This document shows positions 54,700 through 63,984 of a DNA stretch of 64,000 nucleotides, in pieces. This DNA is from Massilibacillus massiliensis (GTDB lineage Bacteria; Bacillota; Negativicutes; FLKF01), in NCBI RefSeq assembly GCF_900086705.1, contig NZ_LT575483.1:1138735-1202734 (forward strand), read 5' to 3'. The position numbers and the translations under genes are program-made. The notes beneath the pieces were generated by a model that was not told the origin of the DNA, made no database searches, and saw only the letters and a program-made list of their open reading frames with translations. Every line of letters starts with the position of its first letter. Within the stretch, counting starts at the first letter, position 1.

Positions 54700-55593
54700 T
54701 TATATTTTTGCTGAAACAATTGGCGCATCCGCTTTTTGTTCCACAGCTTTTTCCTTCACTTCTTTAGGAATTTGAATTGGTTTTACTTGATCAAATTTTG
54801 AATACTGACATTGCACCAATACCTTCATACTGCCGAAAATAGTTTTTAACTGTGCTTTATCTTTTTCAGGAATATTGGCTTTTTCATTAATGGCTAAAAT
54901 ACTTCTTTGCATAATTTCTGATAAGTCCATATTCACCTGACTCACACGTTTTGTTTTTTTATCGATATGGACTGTATAGGTCATATCAGGGAAGTCCTTA
55001 AAAATAGTTTCCACGAAATTCAAATAATTTTTAGCGTCCGGACCACTTTGCAGCAAGATATTTTCTGTCATTTCTCTCAAAACATCTGCATCTAAGGTAA
55101 GACTAACTTCTTTGTCCGTATCTGTTTCAGATAAAACAACTGCCTTTTTTACGACTTTCATATAAGCAGTCATATCATATGGAGAAACCGCTCTTTCTGT
55201 TATGTATGGCAAAACTTGTTTTATGTATTTTCCCTCAACCTCGGTATAAGTGATCAATTGACGATCTACTTCCTCCATATATTGGGTCATACTTGTTTTC
55301 ATCGTACGCTTTTCTGGATCTGTCATCACAAATTGCGACTCATTTTTATACCGCATTGGCTGTAATTCAATATCACTGCTATTATTAACTGCCATATTCA
55401 TTAGCGATGTTTGAACATCAATTGCAATCTCTGTATGATAATTTTTTAACTTGGCCATGTTTTCATAAACAGATTGCATATACTCCATTGCCTCTGCTTC
55501 TTGTCCTGGCTGCTCCGCTGCAAACGCTGCGTTTGTAAAGCTAGTCATACTTAGCAAAACTGCAAATAACATATAAAAAAAGATTTTTCTCAT
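54700..55593 (-). CDS. Secreted protein of unknown function (LolA-like/DUF6612-like)
   Basis: About 297 residues with a signal peptide ending AAFA-AEQ. The rest alternates beta strands and repeats such as MAKLKNYHTEIAIDVQT, YKNESQFVMTDPEKRTMKT and MTYTVHIDKKTKRVSQVNMDL, the pattern of LolA/LppX-like half-barrel proteins that bind lipids, including the DUF6612 group. That assignment is by pattern only. The start is the sixth codon of the open frame, with GGAGGG in front. No neighbours suggest a task. Confidence 0.65.
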   Translation of the reverse strand: MRKIFFYMLFAVLLSMTSFTNAAFAAEQPGQEAEAMEYMQSVYENMAKLKNYHTEIAIDVQTSLMNMAVNNSSDIELQPMRYKNESQFVMTDPEKRTMKTSMTQYMEEVDRQLITYTEVEGKYIKQVLPYITERAVSPYDMTAYMKVVKKAVVLSETDTDKEVSLTLDADVLREMTENILLQSGPDAKNYLNFVETIFKDFPDMTYTVHIDKKTKRVSQVNMDLSEIMQRSILAINEKANIPEKDKAQLKTIFGSMKVLVQCQYSKFDQVKPIQIPKEVKEKAVEQKADAPIVSAKI

Positions 55594-55777
55594 ATTCACC
55601 CTCCTCAAAACCTATTGATTTAATTCGCGATAAATCATAAATCCCCTGCCAGTTTTATACTTTCGCTCTGACAATCCATAGTGAATTCCAGCAGAACTGT
55701 GCACGACTGATTTGCTGCGCAGGGTAAATTTTTTGGGGAACATATTAGATCTGCGCCAAACGGATAAATATTTACAC

Positions 55778-55819
55778 TAAAAAAGCTGCCACAAAAAGAA
55801 TGGTTCTTCCTCTGACAGC
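55778..55819 (-). terminator. Terminator of the nitroreductase gene
   Basis: GCTGTCA/TGGCAGC stem on the minus strand followed by TTTTTTAG, 16 bases after the stop codon. Confidence 0.7.
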
Positions 55820-55834
55820 CGCCGTTCGTATAAT

Positions 55835-56395
55835 TTATTTAATAATTTGCACGAGATTTTCTTTCGATAAAGTTCCAATTGTAGATCGTGTCGTTTTGTA
55901 ACCAAAGACCCCTACACTCATCGGTATGTATCCGCTCTTAATGCCAAGTTCTCCTGCTAGATCTTTTCCTTCATCTGTATCAAACATACATTTTAAAGAA
56001 TAATTCCAACAAGCCCCGATTCCCATTTTATCAGCAACCAGCATCATATTGCCAAATGTAGCATGTGCTGCATTTTGTGTTTCTTCATCGTCCGTTTTAC
56101 CAGAAATAATAATTAAAGTTGGCGCATTAAATAAAAAGTTTAAATTTTCTTCATTATAAAGAAGTTCTAATTTACCCTTTCCATTTTGAAAGAAAAGTTT
56201 TCCACAAAGTTCATTAATCTTATTTAAAACATCTGCATTTTGAACGATGGTAAAATTCCATTCTTGATTATTAATCATATTGGACACAAATTTACCAGCT
56301 TCAATAATATCCGTTAATTCGCTATCTCGAATTTGTTTAGAATCAAAATTACGGGAATTGCGCCTCATCAAACCATTTCTTAATAATTCGTTCAT
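55835..56395 (-). CDS. Nitroreductase family protein
   Basis: 186 residues with the FMN-binding opening RRNSRNFDSKQIRDSEL, the central NAAHATFGNMMLVADKMGIGACW and a C-terminal PMSVGVFGYKTTRS block. These dimeric flavoproteins use NAD(P)H to reduce nitro compounds, quinones or other electron acceptors. Substrate unknown. GGAG precedes the start. Confidence 0.88.
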   Translation of the reverse strand: MNELLRNGLMRRNSRNFDSKQIRDSELTDIIEAGKFVSNMINNQEWNFTIVQNADVLNKINELCGKLFFQNGKGKLELLYNEENLNFLFNAPTLIIISGKTDDEETQNAAHATFGNMMLVADKMGIGACWNYSLKCMFDTDEGKDLAGELGIKSGYIPMSVGVFGYKTTRSTIGTLSKENLVQIIK

Positions 56396-56629
56396 TTATA
56401 TTCTCCGTTCTAAGTACGAGTATAATAGATATTTATATTATACTCTAAATCAGAAATGAAAAAAACTTTTATTTCTAATTTTTTTGCTCATTTTTACAAA
56501 TTCAGACAAAATATAAGGTTTTTGTCCGAATTTATTCCACTTAGATAAATATAATACGAAACGATTCGCCGCTAAAAATTAGAGAAATTTTAAACTAAGA
56601 TTACATAACCTCATCTTGAGCTTTGGTTT

Positions 56630-56802
56630 GGCCTTTTCCGGAAAAATACGTTCCGAAGGATGAAAAAATACCGACTTGCTAAAATCTGTAAACTCACTTC
56701 GTTCAAACAAACAGATTTCTTAACGCAAGCCGGTATTTTTTCAAGTTTTTTGGAGGTTTATGGCCTAGACTTTTTGATCCTTTTGTGGCAATGACAAAAG
56801 GA
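56630..56802 (+). repeat. 172-bp repeat with invertible core, copy 2
   Basis: Same flanks as 26929-27100 (GGCCTTTTCCGGAAAAATAC at left, GGCAATGACAAAAGGA at right) and inverted arms around TACCGACTT. The core between the arms (about 56678-56729) reads as the reverse complement of the core of copy 1. It lies downstream of the gntP-like gene and upstream of the nitroreductase gene; the rest of the 456-base gap is A+T-rich with no gene seen. Confidence 0.8.
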
Positions 56803-56851
56803 TATCTACGCCCTTACAGACAATCTGCAGATTATCTGCTCATAACTTATC

Positions 56852-58192
56852 TTATAAAACTGCCGCTAATAGTAATGTTGTACTAATCGCAACTACAGAT
56901 GCGATGCAAGTTGCAAGGGTATAAGATTTCAACGCGCCAACCACTGTTAAACCAAAATACTCTTTTACAATCCAAAAACCGGAATCTGTAACATGGGAGA
57001 AACAAATCGCACCAGAACCAACCGCGAGGGCAACAAGAGCCGGATCAAGACCTGGATGCTGTGCCAGCACTGGTGTTACAATACCCACGGCCGTCATCAT
57101 GGCAACGGTTGCGGAACCAACAGAGAAACGCATAATTGCGGCAACAATCCAAGCTAGAATCAATGGGCTAAGTGCAAGACTTGCCAATACTTTACCAAGT
57201 TCTACCCCAAGACCGCTGTCTAGCAATACACGATTAAATGCACCGCCAGCACCGATAACCAATAAGATTCCGGCAACAGGACCAAAACATTCATCGGTAA
57301 ATTTCAGAATTTGTTTCATGTCAAAACCACGTGCTAGACCAAGAGACCAATATGCAAAAAATGCGGAAATAAGAAGTGCAGTAATCGGATTCCCAATAAA
57401 GTTTACCAATGGTGCCATGGAAGAATCTTTTAAAGCACTTAAATCAAAGATTGTCTTTGCAACCATGATAAGCATTGGTAATAATACCGTAAACAAAGTG
57501 ATCCCAAAACCAGGTAATTTATCATCAGAAATACGTTCTTCTTCTGGTTTATTCAATGCAGGCAGATCAACTTCAATATTATCTTTGATGAATCTTGTCC
57601 AAATTGGACCGCCAACAATTGCTGCAGGAATACAAACCAACATACCAAGCATAATGACCTTACCAATATCGGCATTTAAAGAAGCTGATATTGCCATCGC
57701 TGCAGGATGCGGTGGCAGCATGCAATGTACAATCTGTAAAGATACCCCCATTGGAATACCGATTCTTACAATCGACATCCCAGTTGCTCTGGCAACACTG
57801 ATAACCAATGGAATTAAAAGTACAAAACCAACTTGGAAAAATACTGGTATCCCAGTAATAAAACCAACAACCATCATCGCCCAGCTCGCACGTTCTTTTC
57901 CCAGTGCGTTGATGAGTGTACGCGCCAGACGTTCGGCACCACCAGATGTTTCAAGCATTTTACCCAAAATGCTCCCCAACCCGAGAACCGTAGCTAGAAA
58001 ACCAAGTGTACCGCCCATACCAGCTTCAATCGAAGCACAGATTTTAGCAAGTGGCATACCTGTCATAATGCCGACAAACATACACGCAATAATCAGACTA
58101 AGAAAAGCGTGCAGCCGTACTTTCATAATTAAAAAAACAACTAATGCAATTGCCGCAATTAAGGTCAATACTAAAAATGTAGTAGTCCCCAC
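56852..58192 (-). CDS. GntP family sugar-acid permease
   Basis: 446 residues, about twelve membrane helices, with GSILGKMLETSGGAERLARTL near residue 70 and HVTDSGFWIVKEYFGL near residue 400, diagnostic of GntP. Members import gluconate and related sugar acids with H+. It is the last gene of the sugar-acid operon, 35 bases after the aldolase. GTG start after GGAGAG. Confidence 0.93.
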   Translation of the reverse strand: MGTTTFLVLTLIAAIALVVFLIMKVRLHAFLSLIIACMFVGIMTGMPLAKICASIEAGMGGTLGFLATVLGLGSILGKMLETSGGAERLARTLINALGKERASWAMMVVGFITGIPVFFQVGFVLLIPLVISVARATGMSIVRIGIPMGVSLQIVHCMLPPHPAAMAISASLNADIGKVIMLGMLVCIPAAIVGGPIWTRFIKDNIEVDLPALNKPEEERISDDKLPGFGITLFTVLLPMLIMVAKTIFDLSALKDSSMAPLVNFIGNPITALLISAFFAYWSLGLARGFDMKQILKFTDECFGPVAGILLVIGAGGAFNRVLLDSGLGVELGKVLASLALSPLILAWIVAAIMRFSVGSATVAMMTAVGIVTPVLAQHPGLDPALVALAVGSGAICFSHVTDSGFWIVKEYFGLTVVGALKSYTLATCIASVVAISTTLLLAAVL

Positions 58193-58226
58193 TTAACTCT
58201 CTCCTTTAAAATAAACGCTTATTTAT

Positions 58227-59075
58227 CTAATTCTCTTTAAGCATTTTAATATAATTTTTTACTGTTTCTGACATGGTTTGCTGCGCTGCCTTGAGCATCG
58301 TTTCAAACCGCGTATTTTTCTCCGTATGAGATTCTAAAAAATCTCTTGCTTCTCGAACCGCACCTGTGGATATTTCCGTATTCACATTGATTTTGCGAAC
58401 ACCTAGAGAAACTGCTTTTTTAATCGCTTCCGCTGGAATGCCGGAGCAGCCATGTAAAACCACGGGTATACCAATGGCTGTACTAATTTGTGAAAGCCGT
58501 TCAAAATCAAGTTCCGGTGTTCCTTTATAAATTCCATGCGCATTGCCGATTGCAACTGCCAGTGCATCAATTCCGGTACCAGTTACATATTGCGTGGATG
58601 CACTTACACTCGTATATCCTTTTTCCAGTTCAAAGCCTTTTTCACTCGTGCCATCTTCATTATTCATATATCCGAGCTCACCTTCAACGCTAACACCAAT
58701 TGCATGCGCTATATCAACAATTTTTCTCGTGTTGCTGATATTTTCTGCTAATGGCAGATAGGATCCATCGTACATAACAGAAGTAAACCCACAGCGAATC
58801 GCCCGCATAACAGTAGAAAATTCTTTGGCATGATCGAGGTGTAAAACCACAGGAATACTACTCGTAGAACAAAGTTTCTTTACAATTGCCGCAATCACCT
58901 CAATAGGCGCATGCGATATATATCCTTCGCCAAAAGAAATGATCACTGGCTCATTTAATTCCTGCGATGCGTCAATAACGGCGAGTATAGACTCCAAGTT
59001 ATAAACATTAAATGATCCAACAGCACTTTTATGGTCTTCAGCATATTTTAAAATTGTTTTAAGGTTAACAAGCAT
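58227..59075 (-). CDS. Class II (FBA-type) ketose-bisphosphate aldolase
   Basis: 282 residues, zinc aldolase of the FbaA/GatY/KbaY family: SFNVYNLESILAVIDA, the Asp/His pair in VVLHLDHAKEF, VEGELGYM, ALAVAIGNAHGIY and VVLHGCSGIPAEAI (metal His). It cleaves a ketose phosphate to DHAP plus an aldehyde. With the neighbouring kinase and tartronate semialdehyde reductase, the likely substrate is a phosphorylated keto sugar acid rather than a hexose bisphosphate, analogous to IolJ in inositol breakdown. Confidence 0.88.
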   Translation of the reverse strand: MLVNLKTILKYAEDHKSAVGSFNVYNLESILAVIDASQELNEPVIISFGEGYISHAPIEVIAAIVKKLCSTSSIPVVLHLDHAKEFSTVMRAIRCGFTSVMYDGSYLPLAENISNTRKIVDIAHAIGVSVEGELGYMNNEDGTSEKGFELEKGYTSVSASTQYVTGTGIDALAVAIGNAHGIYKGTPELDFERLSQISTAIGIPVVLHGCSGIPAEAIKKAVSLGVRKINVNTEISTGAVREARDFLESHTEKNTRFETMLKAAQQTMSETVKNYIKMLKEN

Positions 59076-59092
59076 GATGTTTTCCTGCTTTC

Positions 59093-60517
59093 TTATTTAT
59101 CATTTAACATGTCAACAACTTCACGAAGCGTAGTCACCGCACCAACATTTCCTGGGAATATAATGTACGGCAGATTTGGGAACTTGCTTTCTAAGCCAGT
59201 TTGCCATACCGGAATTCCAGGCTTCACTTGCCCCATAACATTTGCTTTTTTCACTGCAAGCCCTTTTGTTCCAACGTCACTAGAAGTAATGCCGCCCTTG
59301 GCAATTAAGAAACTTGGCTGAATGCCGAGTCTTGATACGATACTGGTAATTGCTTCAGAAATCTTTACTGATACTTTTAAAGATTCTTCTTGACTGCCTA
59401 CGTCTAAACGTTTGCGACCTGTGTATACTGTAACAGTTTGCCCATTTTTAATGCATTCTTCCGTTACGCTGATAATACGATTTAATTCCATTTCTAGTTT
59501 TTCTGGTTCCAACACAAGTAAATGATTGAATTCAATGAACTTTACATACTCGCATTTTTGCAATTCTGCCAATTGTTCTGTCGTTTTCTTCACATGAGAA
59601 CCAACGATGACAAGACCGCCATTTTTATTATCTTTTGCTACAAGCTCTGGTTTTTGTAACAGATCTTTGTCACTCACACCACCAATTACCTTCGTAAATG
59701 CCGCCGCAGTTCTAAACATAAATGTTTTGCCATGCGTCATTGCTTGAATAAGTGCAATTGCAAATACTTTTACATCTACATAATCGACAGCATTCACGAT
59801 CACTTTATTAAAATCTTTCACTGCCAATAGTTGTTTCGTAATACCATCTATATCAAAACTTCTAATACTATCTAACGAAATACAAGTCGTATCAACTGCT
59901 TTATATTCACCTTTTGTTTTTTCTTCCACATATTTTGTTAAATCCGATGATTTATACATAAAAGTTTTATCGTTTGCAAATTCTGTTTCACCCGCTGGTG
60001 TCAAATATTCGCCTTCTTGTACATAATGCACGTTGCCGATGGTGAAGCGTCCACCTTCTTTAAAGAATGGCATCAATACTTCGCCGTCAATTTTTTCGCC
60101 GGCATTTTCTTCTACTACCGATTTTAACGTTTGTGTTTCAAGTGGGAAATGCCCACGAAGTGTTGAATCACTGCGGCTGATGATCATAAATTCTTTGCCT
60201 GTTTTCTTCGCCTCTGCAGCAATGCGGTTTGCCATTTCCGTATGTGCTTTTTTTGTTTCATCCGCTGAAAAAGCTCTGGAATTTGTTAAAATAAAAAACA
60301 TCGAGTTGTTTTCAGCAAATCCCGCTGCAATACTTTCTTCTGACCAATCCGTATACACAGATATATCATGCACAGTTTGCACGCCAGTTGGATCATCATC
60401 TAAAACCACAATCTTTTTATTGAAACTTTTTAATGCTTCTGCTAGTTTTTTATCTACCATTTTTTCATCAATGGATCTGATTTCTTCAAATACCTGTGTC
60501 TTTAATACTTTTGCCAT
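59093..60517 (-). CDS. DUF1537 sugar-acid kinase
   Basis: 474 residues with the two DUF1537 domains: VVLDDDPTGVQTVHDI near residue 35, FMIISRSDSTLRGHFP near 115, and the C-terminal nucleotide site LIAKGGITSSDVG with VFPGNVG-like IIFPGNVGAVTTL. The family (OtnK, DtnK and others) phosphorylates four-carbon and related acid sugars. The usual partners OtnC and PdxA2 are absent; an FBA-type aldolase is found instead, 17 bases downstream, so the substrate may be a longer keto acid. Confidence 0.88.
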   Translation of the reverse strand: MAKVLKTQVFEEIRSIDEKMVDKKLAEALKSFNKKIVVLDDDPTGVQTVHDISVYTDWSEESIAAGFAENNSMFFILTNSRAFSADETKKAHTEMANRIAAEAKKTGKEFMIISRSDSTLRGHFPLETQTLKSVVEENAGEKIDGEVLMPFFKEGGRFTIGNVHYVQEGEYLTPAGETEFANDKTFMYKSSDLTKYVEEKTKGEYKAVDTTCISLDSIRSFDIDGITKQLLAVKDFNKVIVNAVDYVDVKVFAIALIQAMTHGKTFMFRTAAAFTKVIGGVSDKDLLQKPELVAKDNKNGGLVIVGSHVKKTTEQLAELQKCEYVKFIEFNHLLVLEPEKLEMELNRIISVTEECIKNGQTVTVYTGRKRLDVGSQEESLKVSVKISEAITSIVSRLGIQPSFLIAKGGITSSDVGTKGLAVKKANVMGQVKPGIPVWQTGLESKFPNLPYIIFPGNVGAVTTLREVVDMLNDK

Positions 60518-60701
60518 ATTCTTTTACTCCTCTGCTTATATTCATATCTTTTTCTCATTTTATAAGAAAGAAGTAAAAAATAAGGCTTAACTATTTTCTA
60601 CTTCTTTCCATTATCATAAATATCTTTGCTTTTGGGGTAATTCATCTTTTTGCTAGTAATAAATATCTCTAAAACTTTTTACTTACTAAGATCTGAATAA
60701 A

Positions 60702-61601
60702 TTATTTAGAAGAACCTGCCTTTACTTCTACACCGGCTACTTTTTCATAGAATTGAACAATTCCGCTATGGTCGTCCATAATGTGACCATCTGCTTTTAA
60801 GCTATGCATAATTTGCTTTAATTGACTTGTAAGAATTAAAGGAACATCAAGGCTTTGCGCTGTATCCATGACGTTGGTAATATCTTTTAAATTAATGGCA
60901 AGTGTTCCGCCTGGTTTAAAGTTACGGCTTACCATCATAGGTGCTTTTGCATCTAATACAACACTGCCGGCAAGACCGCCGCGGATTGCTTGGTAGACTT
61001 TTTCTGGATCAGCTCCAGCTTTTTGTGCAAGTACGAGTGCTTCAGCCACTGCCGCGATATTTAAGTTCACAATGATCTGGTTTGCTAATTTTGCAACTGA
61101 ACCACTGCCATTACCACCTACAACAGTAATAGATTTACCCATTGCCAAGAAAACGTCTTTCATTTTTTCAACAACAGCTTCGTCTCCGCCAATCATATAA
61201 GCAAGCGTTGCATTGACTGCGCCAGGTTCTCCACCACTTACAGGTGAATCAAGGAATGGACAATCATATTTTGCTGCCATTGCTGCAAATTCTTTAGATG
61301 CAACTGGCGATACAGAGCTCATATCTACAATGGTTGTACCAGGTTTTACACCTGCTAAAATCCCATCTTCAGCTTCCAATAAAGATTTAACAATCGCTGC
61401 ATTAGGTACAATCGTAATGACAATCTCACTGTCAGCTGCAAGCTCTTTTGGTGAAGCGGCTGATTTTGCGCCAGCTTCAACTAATACTTCAACTGCTTTT
61501 GCACTGATATCATAAACTGTAATATCAATACCCGCTTTTAATAAATTGAGTGCCATAGGTCTACCCATAATTCCTAATCCAATAAAACCAACTCTTGACA
61601 T
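60702..61601 (-). CDS. garR: 2-hydroxy-3-oxopropionate (tartronate semialdehyde) reductase
   Basis: 299 residues, beta-hydroxyacid dehydrogenase family: GFIGLGIMGRPMALNLLKAG (NAD loop), DSPVSGGEPGA, KLANQIIVNLNIAA with the catalytic Lys, and YQAIRGGLAGSVVLDAKAP, which is nearly the wording of Escherichia coli GarR. It reduces tartronate semialdehyde to D-glycerate with NAD(P)H. It is first in the operon, 184 bases ahead of the kinase. Related L-threonate dehydrogenases are less similar to these blocks. Confidence 0.88.
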   Translation of the reverse strand: MSRVGFIGLGIMGRPMALNLLKAGIDITVYDISAKAVEVLVEAGAKSAASPKELAADSEIVITIVPNAAIVKSLLEAEDGILAGVKPGTTIVDMSSVSPVASKEFAAMAAKYDCPFLDSPVSGGEPGAVNATLAYMIGGDEAVVEKMKDVFLAMGKSITVVGGNGSGSVAKLANQIIVNLNIAAVAEALVLAQKAGADPEKVYQAIRGGLAGSVVLDAKAPMMVSRNFKPGGTLAINLKDITNVMDTAQSLDVPLILTSQLKQIMHSLKADGHIMDDHSGIVQFYEKVAGVEVKAGSSK

Positions 61602-61730
61602 GTGAAAACCTCCTCTTAATAATTAGGCTATTTATAACAAACATGCAGCAAAAAATAGCGTATTTTGAAAATATTCAGACAACTATTCTGCCCTATGTTT
61701 TATTATCTATACATAAATTTCGTTTCACTA

Positions 61731-61746
61731 GAATGTAACATACTAC
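61731..61746. promoter_or_regulatory. GntR-regulator operator 1
   Basis: GAATGTAACATACTAC, a variant of the site below, 130 bases ahead of garR. Confidence 0.6.
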
Positions 61747-61760
61747 TATGGTTTTAACCT

Positions 61761-61776
61761 GTATGTAGCATACTAC
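61761..61776. promoter_or_regulatory. GntR-regulator operator 2
   Basis: GTATGTAGCATACTAC, containing the palindrome GTATG-TAG-CATAC. The same 16 bases recur ahead of the regulator gene. Sites 1 and 2 are 30 bases apart, about three helical turns. Confidence 0.72.
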
Positions 61777-61824
61777 TCACAATAAATAAAAACTGCGTAG
61801 ATAGACAAACCAATTTTTATTTTC

Positions 61825-62496
61825 TTAATCTAAATTACAATGCTTCATCACTTCTATGGTATTTTGCATATGCCGTTCAAACGATGCATATGCACGATCT
61901 TCATCGCCACTTTTAATCGTTTCAAACAACGCTTCATGTTCTTTGATCGCAATACGCATGCGTTCACCTTGCTTAAGTGAATTCACAATTGCTTTCTCAA
62001 TCCGCGAGCGAAGCATATGAATCATATTGATAAAATATTCATTTTTAGTAAAATCAACAATCAAGCCATGAAAATCAACATCAGCCTGCATAAAGTCATA
62101 ATAACGATGCTCATTATCAACAGCTTCCGCTTCCAGCTTTAAACAGGTGTTTAAAAGCAGCACAACTTCTTTCGCCGCCGGTGTATCAATATTTCTTGTC
62201 AAACATCTGACACTATAACCTTCAATCGCGACCCTTGCTTCAATCAGCTTTTTGACATCCTCAAACAACAATGGTTTAATCATAAACCCTCGATTGTTAT
62301 AAATCTCCAGCATATTCTCATGCCGTAATTGAAGCACAGCCTCTCTCACCGGGGTTCTTGAAATGTTAAGCTGCGTGGCAAACATTTGCTCAGAATAGAT
62401 TTCACCAGTTTTCAGCTCACCGTTAATGATCGCCTTTTTTAAATACTGATAAACTTGATCTTTCAAAGACACTCTCTGTAAAATGTTTCCCGCCAT
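61825..62496 (-). CDS. FCD-type GntR family regulator of the sugar-acid operon
   Basis: 223 residues: N-terminal GntR winged helix (about 10-75; NISRTPVREAVLQLRHENMLEI is the typical recognition segment) and a C-terminal all-helical FCD ligand domain (about 85-215) with the metal-binding Asp/His pattern (DVDFHGLIVDFTKN, AIKEHEALFETIKSGD). It lies upstream of garR on the same strand, and its own promoter region and that of garR share an operator, so it probably represses both until a pathway sugar acid binds. Confidence 0.9.
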   Translation of the reverse strand: MAGNILQRVSLKDQVYQYLKKAIINGELKTGEIYSEQMFATQLNISRTPVREAVLQLRHENMLEIYNNRGFMIKPLLFEDVKKLIEARVAIEGYSVRCLTRNIDTPAAKEVVLLLNTCLKLEAEAVDNEHRYYDFMQADVDFHGLIVDFTKNEYFINMIHMLRSRIEKAIVNSLKQGERMRIAIKEHEALFETIKSGDEDRAYASFERHMQNTIEVMKHCNLD

Positions 62497-62549
62497 ATTT
62501 TGCTATAACCTCTGTATATTTACTTAAATTTTATAAAATTTTCGTTCTC

Positions 62550-62565
62550 GTATGTAGCATACTAC
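62550..62565. promoter_or_regulatory. GntR-regulator operator 3 (autoregulation)
   Basis: GTATGTAGCATACTAC, identical to operator 2, 54 bases ahead of the regulator start codon. Confidence 0.72.
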
Positions 62566-62653
62566 GCCTTAATATGCCTTGTCAATATTGCGGAACAAGT
62601 TATTTTTTTCTCTAACTTACCCCGACTTAATTTATGGAAAACCATGAAGATTT

Positions 62654-63157
62654 TTAACGATTATCGACTTTATCCATACCAACTAAATCATGTTGTTTAA
62701 AGCGTTCCCAAGCAAGCTCTTCATATTTTGTTCCTGCTTTACCATAATTGCAATAAGGATCAATCGAAATACCGCCGCGTGGTAAAAATTTCCCCCATAC
62801 CTCGATATATTTAGGATCCATTAGGCGAATCAAATCTTTCATGATAATATTCACGACATCTTCATGAAAATCTCCATGATTTCTAAAACTCACCAAATAA
62901 AGTTTCAATGATTTACTTTCTACCATTTTGATAGTCGGGATATAGCTGATGTAGATTGTCGCAAAATCAGGTTGCCCAGTCATTGGACAAAGGCTGGTAA
63001 ATTCCGGACAGTTAAATTTAACCCAATAGTCGTTGTCAGGGTGTTTATTATCAAATGCCTCTAAGACTTCCGGCTGATATTCATATTGATAATCAACGCC
63101 TTTCTTTCCCAATAAAGTAATATCTTGCATTTCTCTTGCATGTCTTTTTTCTATCAT
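62654..63157 (-). CDS. queF: NADPH-dependent preQ0 reductase
   Basis: 167 residues, short type I Que[19 protein letters not shown] with the catalytic Cys and Asp, [19 protein letters not shown] for NADPH binding and [13 protein letters not shown]. It reduces 7-cyano-7-deazaguanine (preQ0) to preQ1 in queuosine tRNA modification. It stands alone; queC, queD and queE are not in the window. AGGAG precedes the start. Confidence 0.95.
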   Translation of the reverse strand: MIEKRHAREMQDITLLGKKGVDYQYEYQPEVLEAFDNKHPDNDYWVKFNCPEFTSLCPMTGQPDFATIYISYIPTIKMVESKSLKLYLVSFRNHGDFHEDVVNIIMKDLIRLMDPKYIEVWGKFLPRGGISIDPYCNYGKAGTKYEELAWERFKQHDLVGMDKVDNR

Positions 63158-63350
63158 ATTGCACTCCTGTCTCGTTTTCCGTTTTGTATGATTATTGTAT
63201 CATGTACAACAATATTCAACAATATTCAGTGAAACTGCTATTAAAATTCTGTTAATATTTCATTCATCCTTTACTTTTCTCTATATTTTTTCAGTTTATC
63301 GTCGTAAAATGAAGGTACAGAGCAATATTTTCTATGAAAGGCTGGGACAT

Positions 63351-63956
63351 ATGATGAATTGTGCAAATTGTAAAACACATAACTGCTACAAAGCGGGGCA
63401 AAACTGTACGAGAACTACAGTAGAGGAATGTAAAGATCTCTACACCGAAGAAGACAAAAAGATCATGAGGGTCGCCGCAGATGTTGAGGGCAACCATTAT
63501 ATGCAAATCACACGTTTAGAGGAAACTATGATTTTCGCTAAAGAATACGGAGCAAAAACAATTGGGCTTGCCTTTTGTATCGGGCTTGCAAATGAAGCAA
63601 AATTGATTCAAATGTATTTAGAAAAAGAATTTAAAATTCACTCTGTATGCTGCAAAGTTTGTGGCGTAGCGAAAACGAATTTTGATTTAACACAGATTAA
63701 AGCCGGTACAAGGGAAACGATGTGTAACCCCAAAATGCAGGCAAATATATTAGCACAACAAAAAACTGAACTGAATTTTACGATCGGTCTTTGTGTAGGC
63801 CATGATATGCTGTTTAATGCGGCATCTACAGTACCGACTTCTTGTATTATCACGAAAGATCGTTTATTAGGTCACAATCCCGTTGCCGCGATCAGTACAC
63901 GTTATTGGCGTAGAAAATTAGGAATTCAGGGGGAAATCACATTACAAGACGATTAA
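63351..63956 (+). CDS. DUF1847 cysteine-rich protein
   Basis: About 201 residues. N-terminal MNCANCKTHNCYKAGQNC is a cysteine-rich metal-binding block typical of DUF1847, followed by MRVAADVEGNHYMQITRLEE, AKTIGLAFCIGLANEA, CCKVCGVAK and IGLCVGHDMLF. The family is uncharacterised; many cysteines in these positions suggest a metal or Fe-S site. I start at one of the two adjacent ATGs at 63351/63354; the open frame continues 52 codons upstream with a different, unsupported sequence. It is divergent from queF. Confidence 0.8.
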   Translation: MMNCANCKTHNCYKAGQNCTRTTVEECKDLYTEEDKKIMRVAADVEGNHYMQITRLEETMIFAKEYGAKTIGLAFCIGLANEAKLIQMYLEKEFKIHSVCCKVCGVAKTNFDLTQIKAGTRETMCNPKMQANILAQQKTELNFTIGLCVGHDMLFNAASTVPTSCIITKDRLLGHNPVAAISTRYWRRKLGIQGEITLQDD

Positions 63957-63984
63957 CCTTGTCTAAAGATCTTAGGGCGTGTCT

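Noticed and set aside
57099-58196. 365-residue open frame on the plus strand
   Set aside because: It lies fully antisense to the well-supported GntP permease, has low-complexity Pro/Ser/Ile-rich content and no Shine-Dalgarno; it is a shadow frame.
63195-63350. 52-codon N-terminal extension of the DUF1847 protein
   Set aside because: The extension is in A+T-rich promoter-like sequence without a Shine-Dalgarno, and the family start MNCANC coincides with the ATG at 63351/63354.
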